A stretch of DNA of 46,375 nucleotides from Candidatus Methylomirabilota bacterium (GCA_035315345.1 DATFYA010000023.1:1-46375), one strand, 5' to 3'. Numbered from the stretch's first letter, positions 1 to 8,467 are shown. Numbers and translations are program-made. Notes: a model not told the origin generated them from the sequence alone.

Positions 1-249
1 GCCGGTGAGGTGAAGCTGGCCGTCGAGGGCCCGGTCACCGCGGGCGCGGTGCTCGACGCGCTCGAGGCGACCTATCCGATGCTGCGCGGGACGATTCGCG
101 ACCACGTCACCGGCAAGCGCCGGCCGTTCGTGCGATTCTTCGCCTGCGAGCAGGACGTCTCCCACGATCCGCCCGATGCGCCGCTGCCCCAGGCGGTCGC
201 GACGGGCGCCGAGCCGTTCATGGTGGTGGGCGCGATGGCCGGCGGCTAG
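1..249 (+). CDS. MoaD/ThiS-family sulfur-carrier-like protein, 5' partial
   Basis: The reading frame is open from the first base, so the gene probably begins outside the window; an in-frame GTG at 10 is the only internal start and would leave 79 residues. The protein ends in Ala-Gly-Gly. A C-terminal Gly-Gly is the hallmark of beta-grasp sulfur carriers (MoaD, ThiS and relatives), where it is adenylated and then thiocarboxylated. The segment with [12 protein letters not shown] fits the central strand of the small bacterial MoaD-like proteins. Whether it serves molybdopterin, thiamine or another sulfur pathway cannot be told because no partner gene is visible here. The gene is followed by a strong hairpin at 272-303. 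Confidence 0.7.
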   Translation, partial: AGEVKLAVEGPVTAGAVLDALEATYPMLRGTIRDHVTGKRRPFVRFFACEQDVSHDPPDAPLPQAVATGAEPFMVVGAMAGG

Positions 250-271
250 CAGCTCGCTGTGCCGAAACACG

Positions 272-303
272 CGCGGGGTCACGGATCGCTCCGTAACCCC
301 GCG
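272..303. terminator. Strong hairpin between the MoaD-like gene and tRNA-Ala
   Basis: The outer arm CGCGGGGT (272-279) pairs with ACCCCGCG (296-303). One C/A mismatch follows, then ACGGA (281-285) pairs with TCCGT (290-294) around the tetraloop TCGC. It lies 22 bases after the stop of the plus-strand gene and just beyond the 3' end of the minus-strand tRNA-Ala, so it could end transcription from both sides. There is no clear T-tract. Confidence 0.6.
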
Positions 304-311
304 TCAAGAAT

Positions 312-387
312 TGGTGGAGCTGAGGGGGCTCGAACCCCTGACCCCAAGACTGCCAGCCTTGTGCTCTCCCAACTGAGCTACAGCCCC
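312..387 (-). tRNA. tRNA-Ala (anticodon GGC)
   Basis: Read on the minus strand this is a complete 76-base cloverleaf with an encoded 3' CCA (312-314). The acceptor stem starts GGGGCTG and carries G3:U70, the main alanine identity pair. The anticodon loop is CTGGCAG, giving anticodon GGC for GCC codons. The T-arm has the standard GGTTCGAGCCCC pattern. Secondary structure was paired by eye. Confidence 0.96.
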
Positions 388-451
388 ACCGCGCGTTTCA
401 GCTTATCGACACGTCACACTTTTGTCAAGGTTGACGTGTACTTGCGTCGTG

Positions 452-982
452 CTAGCCGCTGGCCGCCTGCTTCGCGGCGCTCAGCGCGGCGTCGTAGTTG
501 GGCTCGGTAGTGATCTCCTTGACGTACTCGACGTGCTTGACCTTGCCGTCCTTGCCCACCACGAACACAGCGCGCGCGGTGAGCCCGGCCAGCGGCCCGT
601 CCTTCACGAGGACGCCGTAGCTCTGGGCGAAGGAACGGTCGCGGAAGTCCGAGAGCGTCTTCACCGACGTGGCCCCCGCCGCGCCGCACCAGCGCTTCTG
701 GGCGAACGGCAAATCCATGCTGACCGTCCACACTTCCACGTTAGCCCCCAGCTGGCCCGCTTCCTGATTGAAGCGGCGGGTCTCGGTGTCGCAGACCGGC
801 GTGTCGAGCGACGGGACCGCGGTGAGCACGATCACCTTGCCCTTGGCCTGGCTGAGCTTCACCGACTGCAGACTGTTATCGACCGCGGTGAAGTCGGGCG
901 CGTCGGCGCCGGGCTTGATCTCGGGACCGCTCAGCGTGATCGGATTGCCCTTGAAGTTGACCGCACCTGCTCTATCCGCCAT
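452..982 (-). CDS. tpx: Thiol peroxidase (Tpx), atypical 2-Cys peroxiredoxin
   Basis: The protein has 176 residues, the usual Tpx length. Tpx reduces hydrogen peroxide and alkyl hydroperoxides with electrons from thioredoxin. The peroxidatic cysteine is C64 in PSLDTPVCDTET and the resolving cysteine is C99 in KRWCG, matching the C61/C95 spacing of E. coli Tpx. The frame can be extended upstream to 1033, but ATG 982 is chosen because GGAGGTG lies about eight bases before it and the family N-terminus (VNFKGNPITLSG) begins right after. A thioredoxin gene is present at 8123-8467, a plausible reductant. It sits alone between two tRNA genes. Confidence 0.95.
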   Translation of the reverse strand: MADRAGAVNFKGNPITLSGPEIKPGADAPDFTAVDNSLQSVKLSQAKGKVIVLTAVPSLDTPVCDTETRRFNQEAGQLGANVEVWTVSMDLPFAQKRWCGAAGATSVKTLSDFRDRSFAQSYGVLVKDGPLAGLTARAVFVVGKDGKVKHVEYVKEITTEPNYDAALSAAKQAASG

Positions 983-1143
983 GACACACCTCCGGGGTAG
1001 GTTACGAGGAAAGCCAGTTGACGAACTACCCACGCCAGCCTACACCAAGCGCCGCTGCGGGGACAGCGTCCGCAAGACGAGACATCGGGCATCTTGCCGA
1101 CTTCTGTCGCGGCTGCCGACACGCTAGAATGAGGTCCCGGATT

Positions 1144-1230
1144 GCCGGAGTGGCGAAATTGGCAAACGCGCCGCACTCAAAATGCGGTGTCCGCAAGGGC
1201 CTGCGGGTTCGAGTCCCGCCTCCGGCACCA
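1144..1230 (+). tRNA. tRNA-Leu (anticodon CAA)
   Basis: An 87-base tRNA with a long variable arm (class II, as expected for Leu) and encoded 3' CCA at 1228-1230. The acceptor stem GCCGGAG pairs with CTCCGGC. The anticodon loop CTCAAAA between CCGCA and TGCGG gives anticodon CAA, reading UUG. Confidence 0.96.
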
Positions 1231-1293
1231 CCTCTTCTCTGGCGCGCCGAGGGGCGCAGACCAAGGTGAGCGAGCCATGACGAGAGCGCACGC

Positions 1294-2097
1294 GTGACGC
1301 CGCCGCTGCAGGGGCGCGTCGCGGTGGTCACCGGCGGCTCGCGCGGCATCGGACGCGGCATCGCCCTGCGGCTGGCGCGCGACGGTGCCGACTGCGCGAT
1401 CACGTATCGCCGCAACGAGGCGGCCGCCGCCGACGCGGTCTCGGCGATCGCAGCGCTCGGCCGCCGCGCGCACGCCGAACGGCTCGATCTCGCCGAGTCG
1501 GATCAGGTCGGGCCGGCGTTCGAGCGGATCGCGGAGGCCTTCGGACGCGTGGACATCCTGGTCGCGAACGCGGCGGCCACCGCCTTCCGGCCGCTGCTCG
1601 ACCAGAAGCCGCACAACGTGCGCCGCACCTTCGCGATCTCCGTCGATTCGCTCGTGGCAATGGCCCAGGCGACCGTTCCGCTCATGCAGGGCCGGGCCGG
1701 GCGGATGGTGCTCGTCTCCGGGGTCGACAGCTTCCAGGCCATGACCGGCCACAGCATCCTCGGCGCGGCGAAGGCGGCGGCGGAGGGACTGGTCCGCGGG
1801 CTCGCGCTCGAGCTGGGACCGATCGGGATCACGGTGAACGCGGTCACGCCCGGCTTCATCGCGACCGACTCGTCGACCTACTACGTGACCGAAGGGCTCG
1901 GCCTCGACTACGCGCGCGCCACCGGGCGGTTGCGCGCGGCCACGCCGGTGCGCCGGCACGGCACGCCGGAGGACGTGGCGGGCCTGGTCGCCTATCTCGT
2001 GTCGGACGCGGCCTCGTTCGTCACGGGCCAGTGCATCGTGATCGACGGCGGCCTCACCATCACGTCACCGATGACCCGTCTGGAGGGCGAGACCTAG
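1294..2097 (+). CDS. Short-chain dehydrogenase/reductase, FabL-like spacing with an altered active site
   Basis: A 267-residue SDR with a Rossmann fold: the nucleotide-binding motif TGGSRGIG is at residues 13-20, the stabilising ANAA at 91-94, and PGFIATD lies after the active site. S142 (VLVSG) and K160 are in the catalytic positions. The usual catalytic Tyr at K minus 4 is Leu156. FabL-type enoyl-ACP reductases instead use Tyr-x6-Lys, and at that spacing this protein has His153. It is therefore either an unusual SDR or one with lost or changed chemistry; the substrate is unknown. The start is GTG 1294. The ATG at 1277 is out of frame. It lies 40 bases before the hopene cyclase gene and could be cotranscribed with it. 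Confidence 0.8.
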   Translation: MTPPLQGRVAVVTGGSRGIGRGIALRLARDGADCAITYRRNEAAAADAVSAIAALGRRAHAERLDLAESDQVGPAFERIAEAFGRVDILVANAAATAFRPLLDQKPHNVRRTFAISVDSLVAMAQATVPLMQGRAGRMVLVSGVDSFQAMTGHSILGAAKAAAEGLVRGLALELGPIGITVNAVTPGFIATDSSTYYVTEGLGLDYARATGRLRAATPVRRHGTPEDVAGLVAYLVSDAASFVTGQCIVIDGGLTITSPMTRLEGET

Positions 2098-2137
2098 AGC
2101 GGGTCCTTCCGGTCGTCCATCGTGTAGACTGGCTGGC

Positions 2138-4150
2138 ATGCCATCGTCGTGGTTCGAGCCGCTGCGGGACCGCGCCGTCCACCAGACCGAGGCGGCGGCC
2201 GAGAGCCGCGCCGCGCTCGCCGACGCCGCCGCGGCCGCGGTCGCGCGCGCGGCGCCCGCGCTCCTCGCGATGCAGAAACCGGAGGGCTACTGGGTCGGCG
2301 ATCTGCTCGCCGACACCACCCTCGAGTCCGACTACGTCCTGCTCCAGCTCTGGTTGCATCCCCCGCACGAGGGCGTGTGGAAGCCGCCGTCGTGGGACCG
2401 GATCGAGCGCGCGCAGAAGGCCATCCTGGCCCGGCAGCTGCCCGACGGCGGGTTCGACATCTATCCGGACGGCCCCGCCGACGTCAACGCCACCATCAAG
2501 GCCTACCTCGCCCTGAAGCTGTCCGGGCTCGACGTGCACAGCGAGCCGCTGCGCCGCGCGCGCGAGGCGATTCTCCGGCTTGGCGGTCTCCAGGAGGCCA
2601 ACAGCTACGTCCGGATCAACCTGAGCCTGTTCGGGCTCTATCCCAAGCGTCACGTGCCCACGATTCCGGTCGAGCTGGTGCTGGTGCCCGGCGGGCTCAT
2701 CTACGAGATGTCGTCGTGGACGCGCGCGATCGTGATGCCGCTCTCGATCATCCAGGCCAAGACCGACACCCGTCCGGTGCCGGCCGGCTTCGACCTCGAG
2801 GAGCTGGTGCTGCCGGGCAAGAGCTTTCGCCTGCCGAAGCGGGATCGCTTCTCCGCCCTCTTCCGGCAGCTGGACGTGGCGCTGAAGGTGTGGGAGAGCC
2901 GCGGGCCCGAGATGATCCGCAAGCCGGCGATCCGCGAGGCGGAGAAATGGATCCTCGACCGGACGCGCAACAGCGACGGCCTCGGCGCGATCTATCCGTC
3001 GATGATGTACCTGATCATGGCGCTCGACGCGCTCGGGTATCCGCGTGATCATCCCGATCTGATCCAGGGCCTCCGGCAGTTCGAGGGCCTCCTCACCGAG
3101 ACCACGGATCAGTTCTACTTCCAGCCGTGCGTCTCGCCGGTGTGGGACACCGCGATCGCCATGTTCGCGCTGGGCGAGATGGGCGCGGTCGCGCCGGTCG
3201 CGATGCGGCGGGCCGCCGACTGGTTCCTCGCCCGTGAGATCCGCCGGCGGGGCGACTGGTCGATGAAGCGCCCCGACCTCGAGCCCTCGGGCTGGGCGTT
3301 CGAGTTCGCCAACGAGCACTACCCCGACATCGACGATACCGCGATGGTGCTGCTCGCGTTACAACACGCCACCGCCTCCGATCCGGAGGCGCAGGCGCGC
3401 TGCGAGCGGCGCGCGGTGAGCTGGCTCGTAGGTATGCAGTCGGGCGACGGCGGCTGGGCCGCCTTCGACGCCGACAACAACTGGGCCTTTCTCAATCGCG
3501 TGCCCTTCGCCGATCACAACGCCATGCTCGATCCGTCGTGTCCCGACATCACCGGGCGCGTGCTCGAGTGTCTCTGCCGCCGCGGCTTCCGGCTGGCGGA
3601 CCGGCCGATCGAGCGCGGGGTCGGCTTCCTGCTCGAGACGCAGGAGCGCGACGGCAGCTGGTACGGCCGCTGGGGCGTGAACTACCTGTACGGCACGTTC
3701 CTGGCCCTGCGGGGGCTCCGGGCCGCCCAGGATCCGAGCGCGTCGAAGGCGGTGTGGAAGGCGGGCAAGTGGATCGTCTCGGTGCAGAACGGGGACGGCG
3801 GGTGGGGCGAGAGCTGCGCCAGCTACCACGAGGGCCACTTCGTGCCCGCGCCGAGCACGCCGTCGCAGACCGCGTGGGCGCTGCTGGGCCTGGTGGCCGC
3901 GGGCCAGGGGGACGGCGAGGCGCTCGCGCGCGGGGTGCGCTACCTGGTCGATACGCAGAAGCCGGACGGCACCTGGGACGAGACGCTCGCCACCGGCACC
4001 GGCTTCCCGAACGTCTTCTACCTCCGTTACACCCTCTACCGGAACTACTTCCCGCTGCTCGCGCTGGCCCAGGCGCGACGGGCGATCGAGGACGCGGCGC
4101 GCACCCTGCGCCTGGTCCAGGAATCGGAGCCGTCGCGCCCGCTCCGCTGA
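2138..4150 (+). CDS. shc: Squalene-hopene cyclase
   Basis: A 670-residue class II terpene cyclase that folds squalene into pentacyclic hopene and diplopterol, the base of hopanoid membrane lipids; the family is monotopic on the inner membrane. The protonating DxDD motif is DIDD at residues 397-400. Several QW-type repeats are seen (MQSGDGGWAAFDADNNW, TQERDGSWYGRWG, VQNGDGGWGES, TQKPDGTWDE), which stabilise the alpha/alpha barrels. The length is typical for the family. No other hopanoid genes (hpnC, D, E, H) are next to it, so squalene must come from genes outside the window. ATG 2138 has no strong ribosome-binding site. Confidence in the family is very high. Confidence 0.97.
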   Translation: MPSSWFEPLRDRAVHQTEAAAESRAALADAAAAAVARAAPALLAMQKPEGYWVGDLLADTTLESDYVLLQLWLHPPHEGVWKPPSWDRIERAQKAILARQLPDGGFDIYPDGPADVNATIKAYLALKLSGLDVHSEPLRRAREAILRLGGLQEANSYVRINLSLFGLYPKRHVPTIPVELVLVPGGLIYEMSSWTRAIVMPLSIIQAKTDTRPVPAGFDLEELVLPGKSFRLPKRDRFSALFRQLDVALKVWESRGPEMIRKPAIREAEKWILDRTRNSDGLGAIYPSMMYLIMALDALGYPRDHPDLIQGLRQFEGLLTETTDQFYFQPCVSPVWDTAIAMFALGEMGAVAPVAMRRAADWFLAREIRRRGDWSMKRPDLEPSGWAFEFANEHYPDIDDTAMVLLALQHATASDPEAQARCERRAVSWLVGMQSGDGGWAAFDADNNWAFLNRVPFADHNAMLDPSCPDITGRVLECLCRRGFRLADRPIERGVGFLLETQERDGSWYGRWGVNYLYGTFLALRGLRAAQDPSASKAVWKAGKWIVSVQNGDGGWGESCASYHEGHFVPAPSTPSQTAWALLGLVAAGQGDGEALARGVRYLVDTQKPDGTWDETLATGTGFPNVFYLRYTLYRNYFPLLALAQARRAIEDAARTLRLVQESEPSRPLR

Positions 4151-4172
4151 GCGCGACGCGACAACCCGCGGC

Positions 4173-4730
4173 CTACACCGGCATCAGCGGCGCCTCGGTC
4201 GCGGCGGTCTCACCCGCCTCCAGCGCCACCGCGGCCGCGTAGATCGTCGCGGCGATCCGCACCGCGTCGTTCACCTGATCGGCGGTGAGCCCGCCGTCGG
4301 TGACCGTCTTCTCGTGCGCGCGCACGCACGTCTCGCAGCCGTTGATCGCGCTGACCGCGAGCGACATCAGCTCGAAGTCGACGCGATTCGTGGCGGGCTG
4401 CATCAGGCGATTCATGCGCAGCCCCGCCGGCTTCTCGCGGTAGATCGGCTTGCCCACCATGTGGCGGAAGCGATAGTAGACGTTGTTCATCGCCATGAGC
4501 GAGGCGGCCGCGCGCGCGTCCTCCACCACCGCGGCCCCGGCCGCCGTGCTCGCGGCCGCCAGCACCGCCTCCCGCAGCCGCGGGTGGCGGGCGGCGACCG
4601 CCGCGGCCGCCGCCACGCCCCAGCGCTGAGGCTCGGAGAGCGAGCCCCCGCGCAACACCGCCTGCAGGTTCAGGCGGATGTCCTTCGCCGCATCGGGAAT
4701 CGCGGCGCGAAGCTGCTCCAGCGCGTCCAC
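4173..4730 (-). CDS. ahpD: AhpD-like alkylhydroperoxidase / peroxiredoxin reductant
   Basis: A 185-residue protein of the carboxymuconolactone decarboxylase/AhpD superfamily. The active-site pattern is intact: E120, C132, C135 and H139 in GCETCVRAHEK correspond to E118, C130, C133 and H137 of Mycobacterium tuberculosis AhpD. In mycobacteria AhpD passes electrons from lipoylated dihydrolipoamide succinyltransferase (through Lpd) to AhpC. The gene begins one base after the stop of the peroxiredoxin gene upstream (4732-5271), so the two form an ahpC-ahpD operon and probably a functional pair. The lipoyl partners are not in this window. Confidence 0.93.
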   Translation of the reverse strand: MDALEQLRAAIPDAAKDIRLNLQAVLRGGSLSEPQRWGVAAAAAVAARHPRLREAVLAAASTAAGAAVVEDARAAASLMAMNNVYYRFRHMVGKPIYREKPAGLRMNRLMQPATNRVDFELMSLAVSAINGCETCVRAHEKTVTDGGLTADQVNDAVRIAATIYAAAVALEAGETAATEAPLMPV

Positions 4731-4731
4731 G

Positions 4732-5271
4732 TCACGCCACCTGCAGCGTGGGCTCGCCCGCCTTCCAGTTGCACGGGCACAGCTCGCCGGTCTGGAGCGC
4801 GTCGAGGACGCGGAGCACCTCGTCCACGTTGCGGCCGACCGAGAGGTCGTTCACGCTGGCCCAACGGATCACACCCTGCGGATCCACGATGAAGGTGGCC
4901 CGCAGCGGCACGCCCTCGCCCTTGTGCAGGATGCCGAGGGCGGTGGACAGATCGCGCTTGGTGTCGGCCAGCATCGGGAAGGGCAGGCTCTTGAGATCGG
5001 CATGGTCGCGGCGCCATGCCAGGTGGACGAAGTGCGTGTCCGTGCTCATGCCGAGCACCTGCGCGTCGCGCTCGCGGAAGTCGTCGTGCCGCTTGCCGAA
5101 CTCGGCGATCTCGGTCGGGCAGACGAAGGTGAAGTCCATGGGCCAGGAAAACAGGACCAGCCACTGGCCCGGGTAGCTCTTGCTGGTGATCCGGGTGAAT
5201 TCGCGGCCCTTTTCCAGCCCCACGGCGGCTTGCAGGTCGAACTCGGGCAGACGGTCTCCGACGGTCAGCAT
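4732..5271 (-). CDS. ahpC: AhpC-type 2-Cys peroxiredoxin
   Basis: A 179-residue peroxiredoxin. The peroxidatic cysteine is C51 in FTFVCPTEI, and the C-terminal resolving cysteine is C165 or C167 in ELCPCNWKAGEP. It reduces hydrogen peroxide, organic peroxides and possibly peroxynitrite. The AhpD-like gene directly downstream is the likely reductant supply. ATG 5271 is preceded by AGGAG. About 60 bases upstream lies a perfect palindrome at 5333-5348, a probable operator, so the operon is likely controlled by a dimeric, perhaps redox-sensing, regulator (inference). Confidence 0.93.
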   Translation of the reverse strand: MLTVGDRLPEFDLQAAVGLEKGREFTRITSKSYPGQWLVLFSWPMDFTFVCPTEIAEFGKRHDDFRERDAQVLGMSTDTHFVHLAWRRDHADLKSLPFPMLADTKRDLSTALGILHKGEGVPLRATFIVDPQGVIRWASVNDLSVGRNVDEVLRVLDALQTGELCPCNWKAGEPTLQVA

Positions 5272-5332
5272 GTATGGATCTCCTCGTATGTGTTGTGTGG
5301 GTGCCTCTATTTCGGGCTCCCTACTTCAGACG

Positions 5333-5348
5333 ATTAGGGCACCCTAAT
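5333..5348. promoter_or_regulatory. Perfect palindrome upstream of ahpC-ahpD
   Basis: ATTAGGG (5333-5339), a CA centre, and CCCTAAT (5342-5348) form a perfect 7-bp inverted repeat about 60 bases before the ahpC start, in the AT-richest part of the intergenic stretch. The shape fits a dimeric repressor site, for example of an Rrf2 or Fur-family regulator. The regulator is not in the window. Confidence 0.55.
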
Positions 5349-5383
5349 GGATGCAGCCGGTCGCGGGAGATCGCGGACGAGAT

Positions 5384-6745
5384 TCAGCGCAGCGCGGCGA
5401 AGACGGTGCGGGCGAGCGTTGGCAGGTCGGGGTCCCGGGCGCCCATGAGGAGCACCGTGTCGCCCGGTCGGGCCGCTCCGCGGACCCAGTCGACCACGGC
5501 GGCGTGGTCCGCGGCGTAGCCGCAGCCGAGCGCCGCCGGGAGGTCATCGCCCAGCATGCGGCTCGACACGTCCCTGGCCACGGTCCCGCCGGCGTAGAAG
5601 ATCTCCGAGTAGCACAGGCGATCCTGGGGCCGGAGGATCCGAGGCATCATCTCGCGCAGCTCTGGCCTCAAGAAGCGCGCGGGGCCGAAGCCGTGCGGCT
5701 GGAAGACCGCCAGCACGCGCTCGGCGCCGGATTGCGCGGCCACGATGGCCGCCCGCAGCTTCTCGCCGTTGTGCGCGTAGTCGTCGACCACGCGGATCCC
5801 GCTCGCGGTGACCCCGATCACCTCGAAGCGGCGCGCCACACCCGGAAAGCGAGCGAGCAGCGCCGACGCGGTCGCCGGCGCGACGCCCAGCTCGAGCGCG
5901 ATCAGCGCGGCCGCCGCGGCGTTCTCGAGGTTGTGCCGGCCCGGCTGCGGCACGTCGAGCACGAGAGGGCCATCGTCGAGAAGCAGACGGCCACGGGCCC
6001 GATGCGGTCCGGCGCCGTCCACTTCCAGCCTGGCGTCGGCGGCCGGGTCGGCGCCGTAGGTGCGCGCCCCCACCATGCGGCCCAGCTCGACCGCCTCGGC
6101 CGATGCGGCGTTGACGAGCAGCCGGCCCGAGCGCTTGGCGAAGGCCTCGAACTGCGGGCGCAGCGCATCGACCTCGCCGTGGTCCCGGCTGATGTTGTGG
6201 ATCAGGCCGATCGCGGCGTGATAGCCGGTGAGCGTGCCGTCCGACTCGCAGGCCTCGGCGGCCACCGGGCCGTCGGCCGCACCGGGCAGGAAGCAGCCGT
6301 TGCCACCCTCGCCAGCGAGGGCCGCCCCGCCCAGGATGGTGGCGGACACGCCGGCCTCGCGCGTGATCCAGCCGATCATGCCGGTGATCGTGCTCTTCCC
6401 GCTGGTCCCGGCGATCGCGACGCCGGGCCGCCCGGCGTCCACCACCTCGGCCAGGAGGGCCGGGCGCGGGACGCGCTCGAGCCCGAGGGCGCGGGCAGCC
6501 CGGGCCTCCGGCGTATCGGCCTCGACCGCGGTCGAATAGACGAAGCGGTCCAGATCCGCGGTGACGGCCGAGCCGTCCTGCGGCTTCACCACGATGCCGA
6601 GCGAGCGGAGGTGGCGCGCCACGTCGGCGTTCTTGCCCTGATCGAAGGAGCGGTCGGAGCCCTGGACCGCATGGCCCCGGGCCCGCATCAGCTGAGCCAG
6701 GGGGTTCATCCCGACGCCGGCGATCCCGGAAAAGTGATACCGCAC
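5384..6745 (-). CDS. MurC/Mpl-like Mur ligase (UDP-N-acetylmuramate amino-acid or peptide ligase)
   Basis: A 453-residue Mur ligase. The N-terminal UDP-binding Rossmann motif is HFSGIAGVGMNPLAQLM, the ATP P-loop is GTSGKST at residues 113-119, and RHNLENAAAAALIALELG and DDYAHNGEKLRA mark the central and C-terminal domains. MurC joins L-Ala to UDP-MurNAc; Mpl reattaches recycled tripeptide. The P-loop and the ESDGTLTGYH region differ somewhat from textbook MurC, and no other dcw-cluster gene is nearby, so Mpl-like recycling or a MurC paralogue both remain open. The frame extends to 6844, but GTG 6745 (VRYHFSGIAG) fits the family start. A wrong start by up to 33 residues is possible. Confidence 0.8.
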   Translation of the reverse strand: MRYHFSGIAGVGMNPLAQLMRARGHAVQGSDRSFDQGKNADVARHLRSLGIVVKPQDGSAVTADLDRFVYSTAVEADTPEARAARALGLERVPRPALLAEVVDAGRPGVAIAGTSGKSTITGMIGWITREAGVSATILGGAALAGEGGNGCFLPGAADGPVAAEACESDGTLTGYHAAIGLIHNISRDHGEVDALRPQFEAFAKRSGRLLVNAASAEAVELGRMVGARTYGADPAADARLEVDGAGPHRARGRLLLDDGPLVLDVPQPGRHNLENAAAAALIALELGVAPATASALLARFPGVARRFEVIGVTASGIRVVDDYAHNGEKLRAAIVAAQSGAERVLAVFQPHGFGPARFLRPELREMMPRILRPQDRLCYSEIFYAGGTVARDVSSRMLGDDLPAALGCGYAADHAAVVDWVRGAARPGDTVLLMGARDPDLPTLARTVFAALR

Positions 6746-6913
6746 GGACCAATCGTCCCATGGAACGCCGGGGGAATTGACCACTGATTGACTGGTGGAC
6801 TTTCGCCCACCCGCCAGGGCGAAGCGCCCGAGAAGCCCGTCCAACTATTTGATCTTCTGCATGCCAGGCGATGGCACCCCGCTTGCCTTGAAAGGGCCGT
6901 CAGGGAGGGGACC

Positions 6914-7630
6914 ATGGAGACAGCCGAAGCATCCGCGGTCATCGTGAAGGGCCGTTTCTGCGGTGCCCCCAACATCGCGAGCGGCGGCTATGTGGCCGGC
7001 CTGCTCGGCAAGCACCTGAGCGGCCCGGCTCGGGTCAGCCTGGACGTGTCCGTTCCGCTGGACCAGGCGCTCGGGATCGAGCGCGTCACGGACGGCATCG
7101 TCCTGACCGACGGCGTGGCGACGCTCGCGCATGCCGCACCGGCCCCGCTGCAGCTCGAGCCTCCGGTGGCCGTCTCCTACGCCGAGGCCGAATGGGCCTC
7201 GGAGCGCTATCTCGGATTCACCGAGCACGCCTTCCCCGGCTGCTTCGTCTGCGGCCCCGCGCGCGACTGGGGCGATGGGCTGGCGATCTTTCCCGGGCCG
7301 ATCCCGGGTCGGCATCTGGTGGCCGCGCCGTGGGCGCCCGATCCCAGCTTGTTCGACAAGCACGGAGCGGTGCGCGTCGAGTTCGTCTGGGCGGCGCTCG
7401 ATTGCCCGACCGGCTTCGCCCTGCTCGAGGCGTTCGGCCGCCGCAAGGTCAGGCTCCGTCAGCTCACCGCCAGCCTGATCCGCCCGCTGCACGTGGGGGC
7501 GCGCTGGGTCGTGATGGGCTGGCCGTTCGCGGCCGAGGGGCGAAACCTCCTGGGGGCCTCGGCGATCTTCTCCGAGACGGGCGAGCTTCACGCCCTCGCC
7601 TCGGCGGTGCTGTCCTGCGAGGACTGCTAG
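6914..7630 (+). CDS. Hot-dog-fold (thioesterase-superfamily-like) protein
   Basis: A 238-residue protein beginning METAEASAVIVKG. ATG 6914 is chosen over the longer frame from 6788 because GGGAGGGG lies just before it. The segment GCFVCGPARDWGDGL resembles the GCFxCGP motif of PaaI-like hot-dog thioesterases, and the C-terminal half has a second hot-dog-like stretch (LRQLTASLIRPLHVGARWVV). This suggests a double hot-dog protein acting on an acyl-CoA or a related thioester, but substrate and reaction are unknown. It converges on and overlaps by four bases the MaoC-like gene on the other strand. Confidence 0.6.
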   Translation: METAEASAVIVKGRFCGAPNIASGGYVAGLLGKHLSGPARVSLDVSVPLDQALGIERVTDGIVLTDGVATLAHAAPAPLQLEPPVAVSYAEAEWASERYLGFTEHAFPGCFVCGPARDWGDGLAIFPGPIPGRHLVAAPWAPDPSLFDKHGAVRVEFVWAALDCPTGFALLEAFGRRKVRLRQLTASLIRPLHVGARWVVMGWPFAAEGRNLLGASAIFSETGELHALASAVLSCEDC

Positions 7631-8088
7631 GCGGAAGCCGCCGGCCGTCGCCGGACGAGCTGCATGCTCGTCATGGTGAGCACCGACTCACCGGCCTGGT
7701 TGAGCGTGGTCCACTGCAGCCGCACGATTCCCCGATCGGGCTTCGACGTCGACGGCCGCTGCTCGGCGACTCGGACGACGGCGCGCAGGGTGTCGCCCGG
7801 CCGCACCGGCCGGAGCCAGCGCAGCTCGTCCACGCCGGGTGAGCCCAGGCTAGAGGCGGCGAGCGCCCGGGTCTGGGCGAAGAGCCGGAAGGTGAGCGCC
7901 ATCGTGTGGAACCCGCTCGCGATGAGCCCGCCGAAGATCGACTGCTTGGCCGCCTCCACGTCCAGATGGAACGGCTGCGGATCGAAGGCGAGCGCGAAAT
8001 CGAGGATCTGGGCCTCGGTGATCGTGACCCCGTCGGTGAGGAACTCGCGGCCGGGGGTGAAGTCCTCGAGGTAGAGCGCGTCGCTCAT
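7627..8088 (-). CDS. MaoC-like (R)-specific enoyl-CoA hydratase family protein
   Basis: A 153-residue single hot-dog domain. The hydratase-2 type active-site region is DPQPFHLDVEAAKQS followed by FGGLIASGFHTMA, with the Asp and His in the usual places. Such proteins hydrate trans-2-enoyl-CoA in fatty-acid breakdown or supply monomers for storage polymer synthesis; many act on other CoA thioesters. A thioredoxin gene starts just upstream on the same strand (8123-8467), and the two may be cotranscribed. Confidence 0.85.
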   Translation of the reverse strand: MSDALYLEDFTPGREFLTDGVTITEAQILDFALAFDPQPFHLDVEAAKQSIFGGLIASGFHTMALTFRLFAQTRALAASSLGSPGVDELRWLRPVRPGDTLRAVVRVAEQRPSTSKPDRGIVRLQWTTLNQAGESVLTMTSMQLVRRRPAASA

Positions 8089-8122
8089 CGATCGGCTCGG
8101 CGCAGCGTGGCCGCGCAGCGGC

Positions 8123-8467
8123 CTACTGCTGAGCGGAGACCGCGTCCAGCTTCTTCTGGATGTGCGGCTTCGGGACCGCGCCGACCAGCTGATCCCGGAC
8201 CTTGCCGTCCTTCACGAAGAGGACGGTCGGAATCGAGCGGATTCCGTAGCGAGCGGCGAGCCCGGGGTTCTCGTCGACGTTGACCTTCGCGAGGGTCACC
8301 GCGCCGTTCGAGGAGCGCGCCAGATCCTCCAGCACCGGGGCCACGGCCCGGCAGGGGCCGCACCACTCCGCCCAGAAGTCCACCATCATGACGCCTTCGG
8401 TGGCCACCAGTGCCTCGTCGTAGCTCTTCTCGTCGAGGTGCAGGAGCCAGGGGGTGTCGTTGCTCAT
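8123..8467 (-). CDS. trxA: Thioredoxin
   Basis: A 114-residue cytoplasmic thioredoxin with the WCGPC active site (C36, C39) and the cis-proline in SIPTVLFVKDG. It reduces disulfides in target proteins and can serve the peroxiredoxins in this window (Tpx, AhpC, Bcp-like). ATG 8465-8467 is preceded by GGGAGGAA at good spacing. There is a 34-base gap to the MaoC-like gene downstream. Confidence 0.96.
   Translation of the reverse strand: MSNDTPWLLHLDEKSYDEALVATEGVMMVDFWAEWCGPCRAVAPVLEDLARSSNGAVTLAKVNVDENPGLAARYGIRSIPTVLFVKDGKVRDQLVGAVPKPHIQKKLDAVSAQQ

Noticed and set aside
259-510. Plus-strand frame over tRNA-Ala and the end of tpx
   Set aside because: It is the reverse complement of the tRNA followed by the antisense of tpx, a known annotation artefact.
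1026-1415. Minus-strand frame over tRNA-Leu
   Set aside because: Its GGGTRTRRP stretch is the antisense of the tRNA T-arm; the rest is shadow of the SDR gene.
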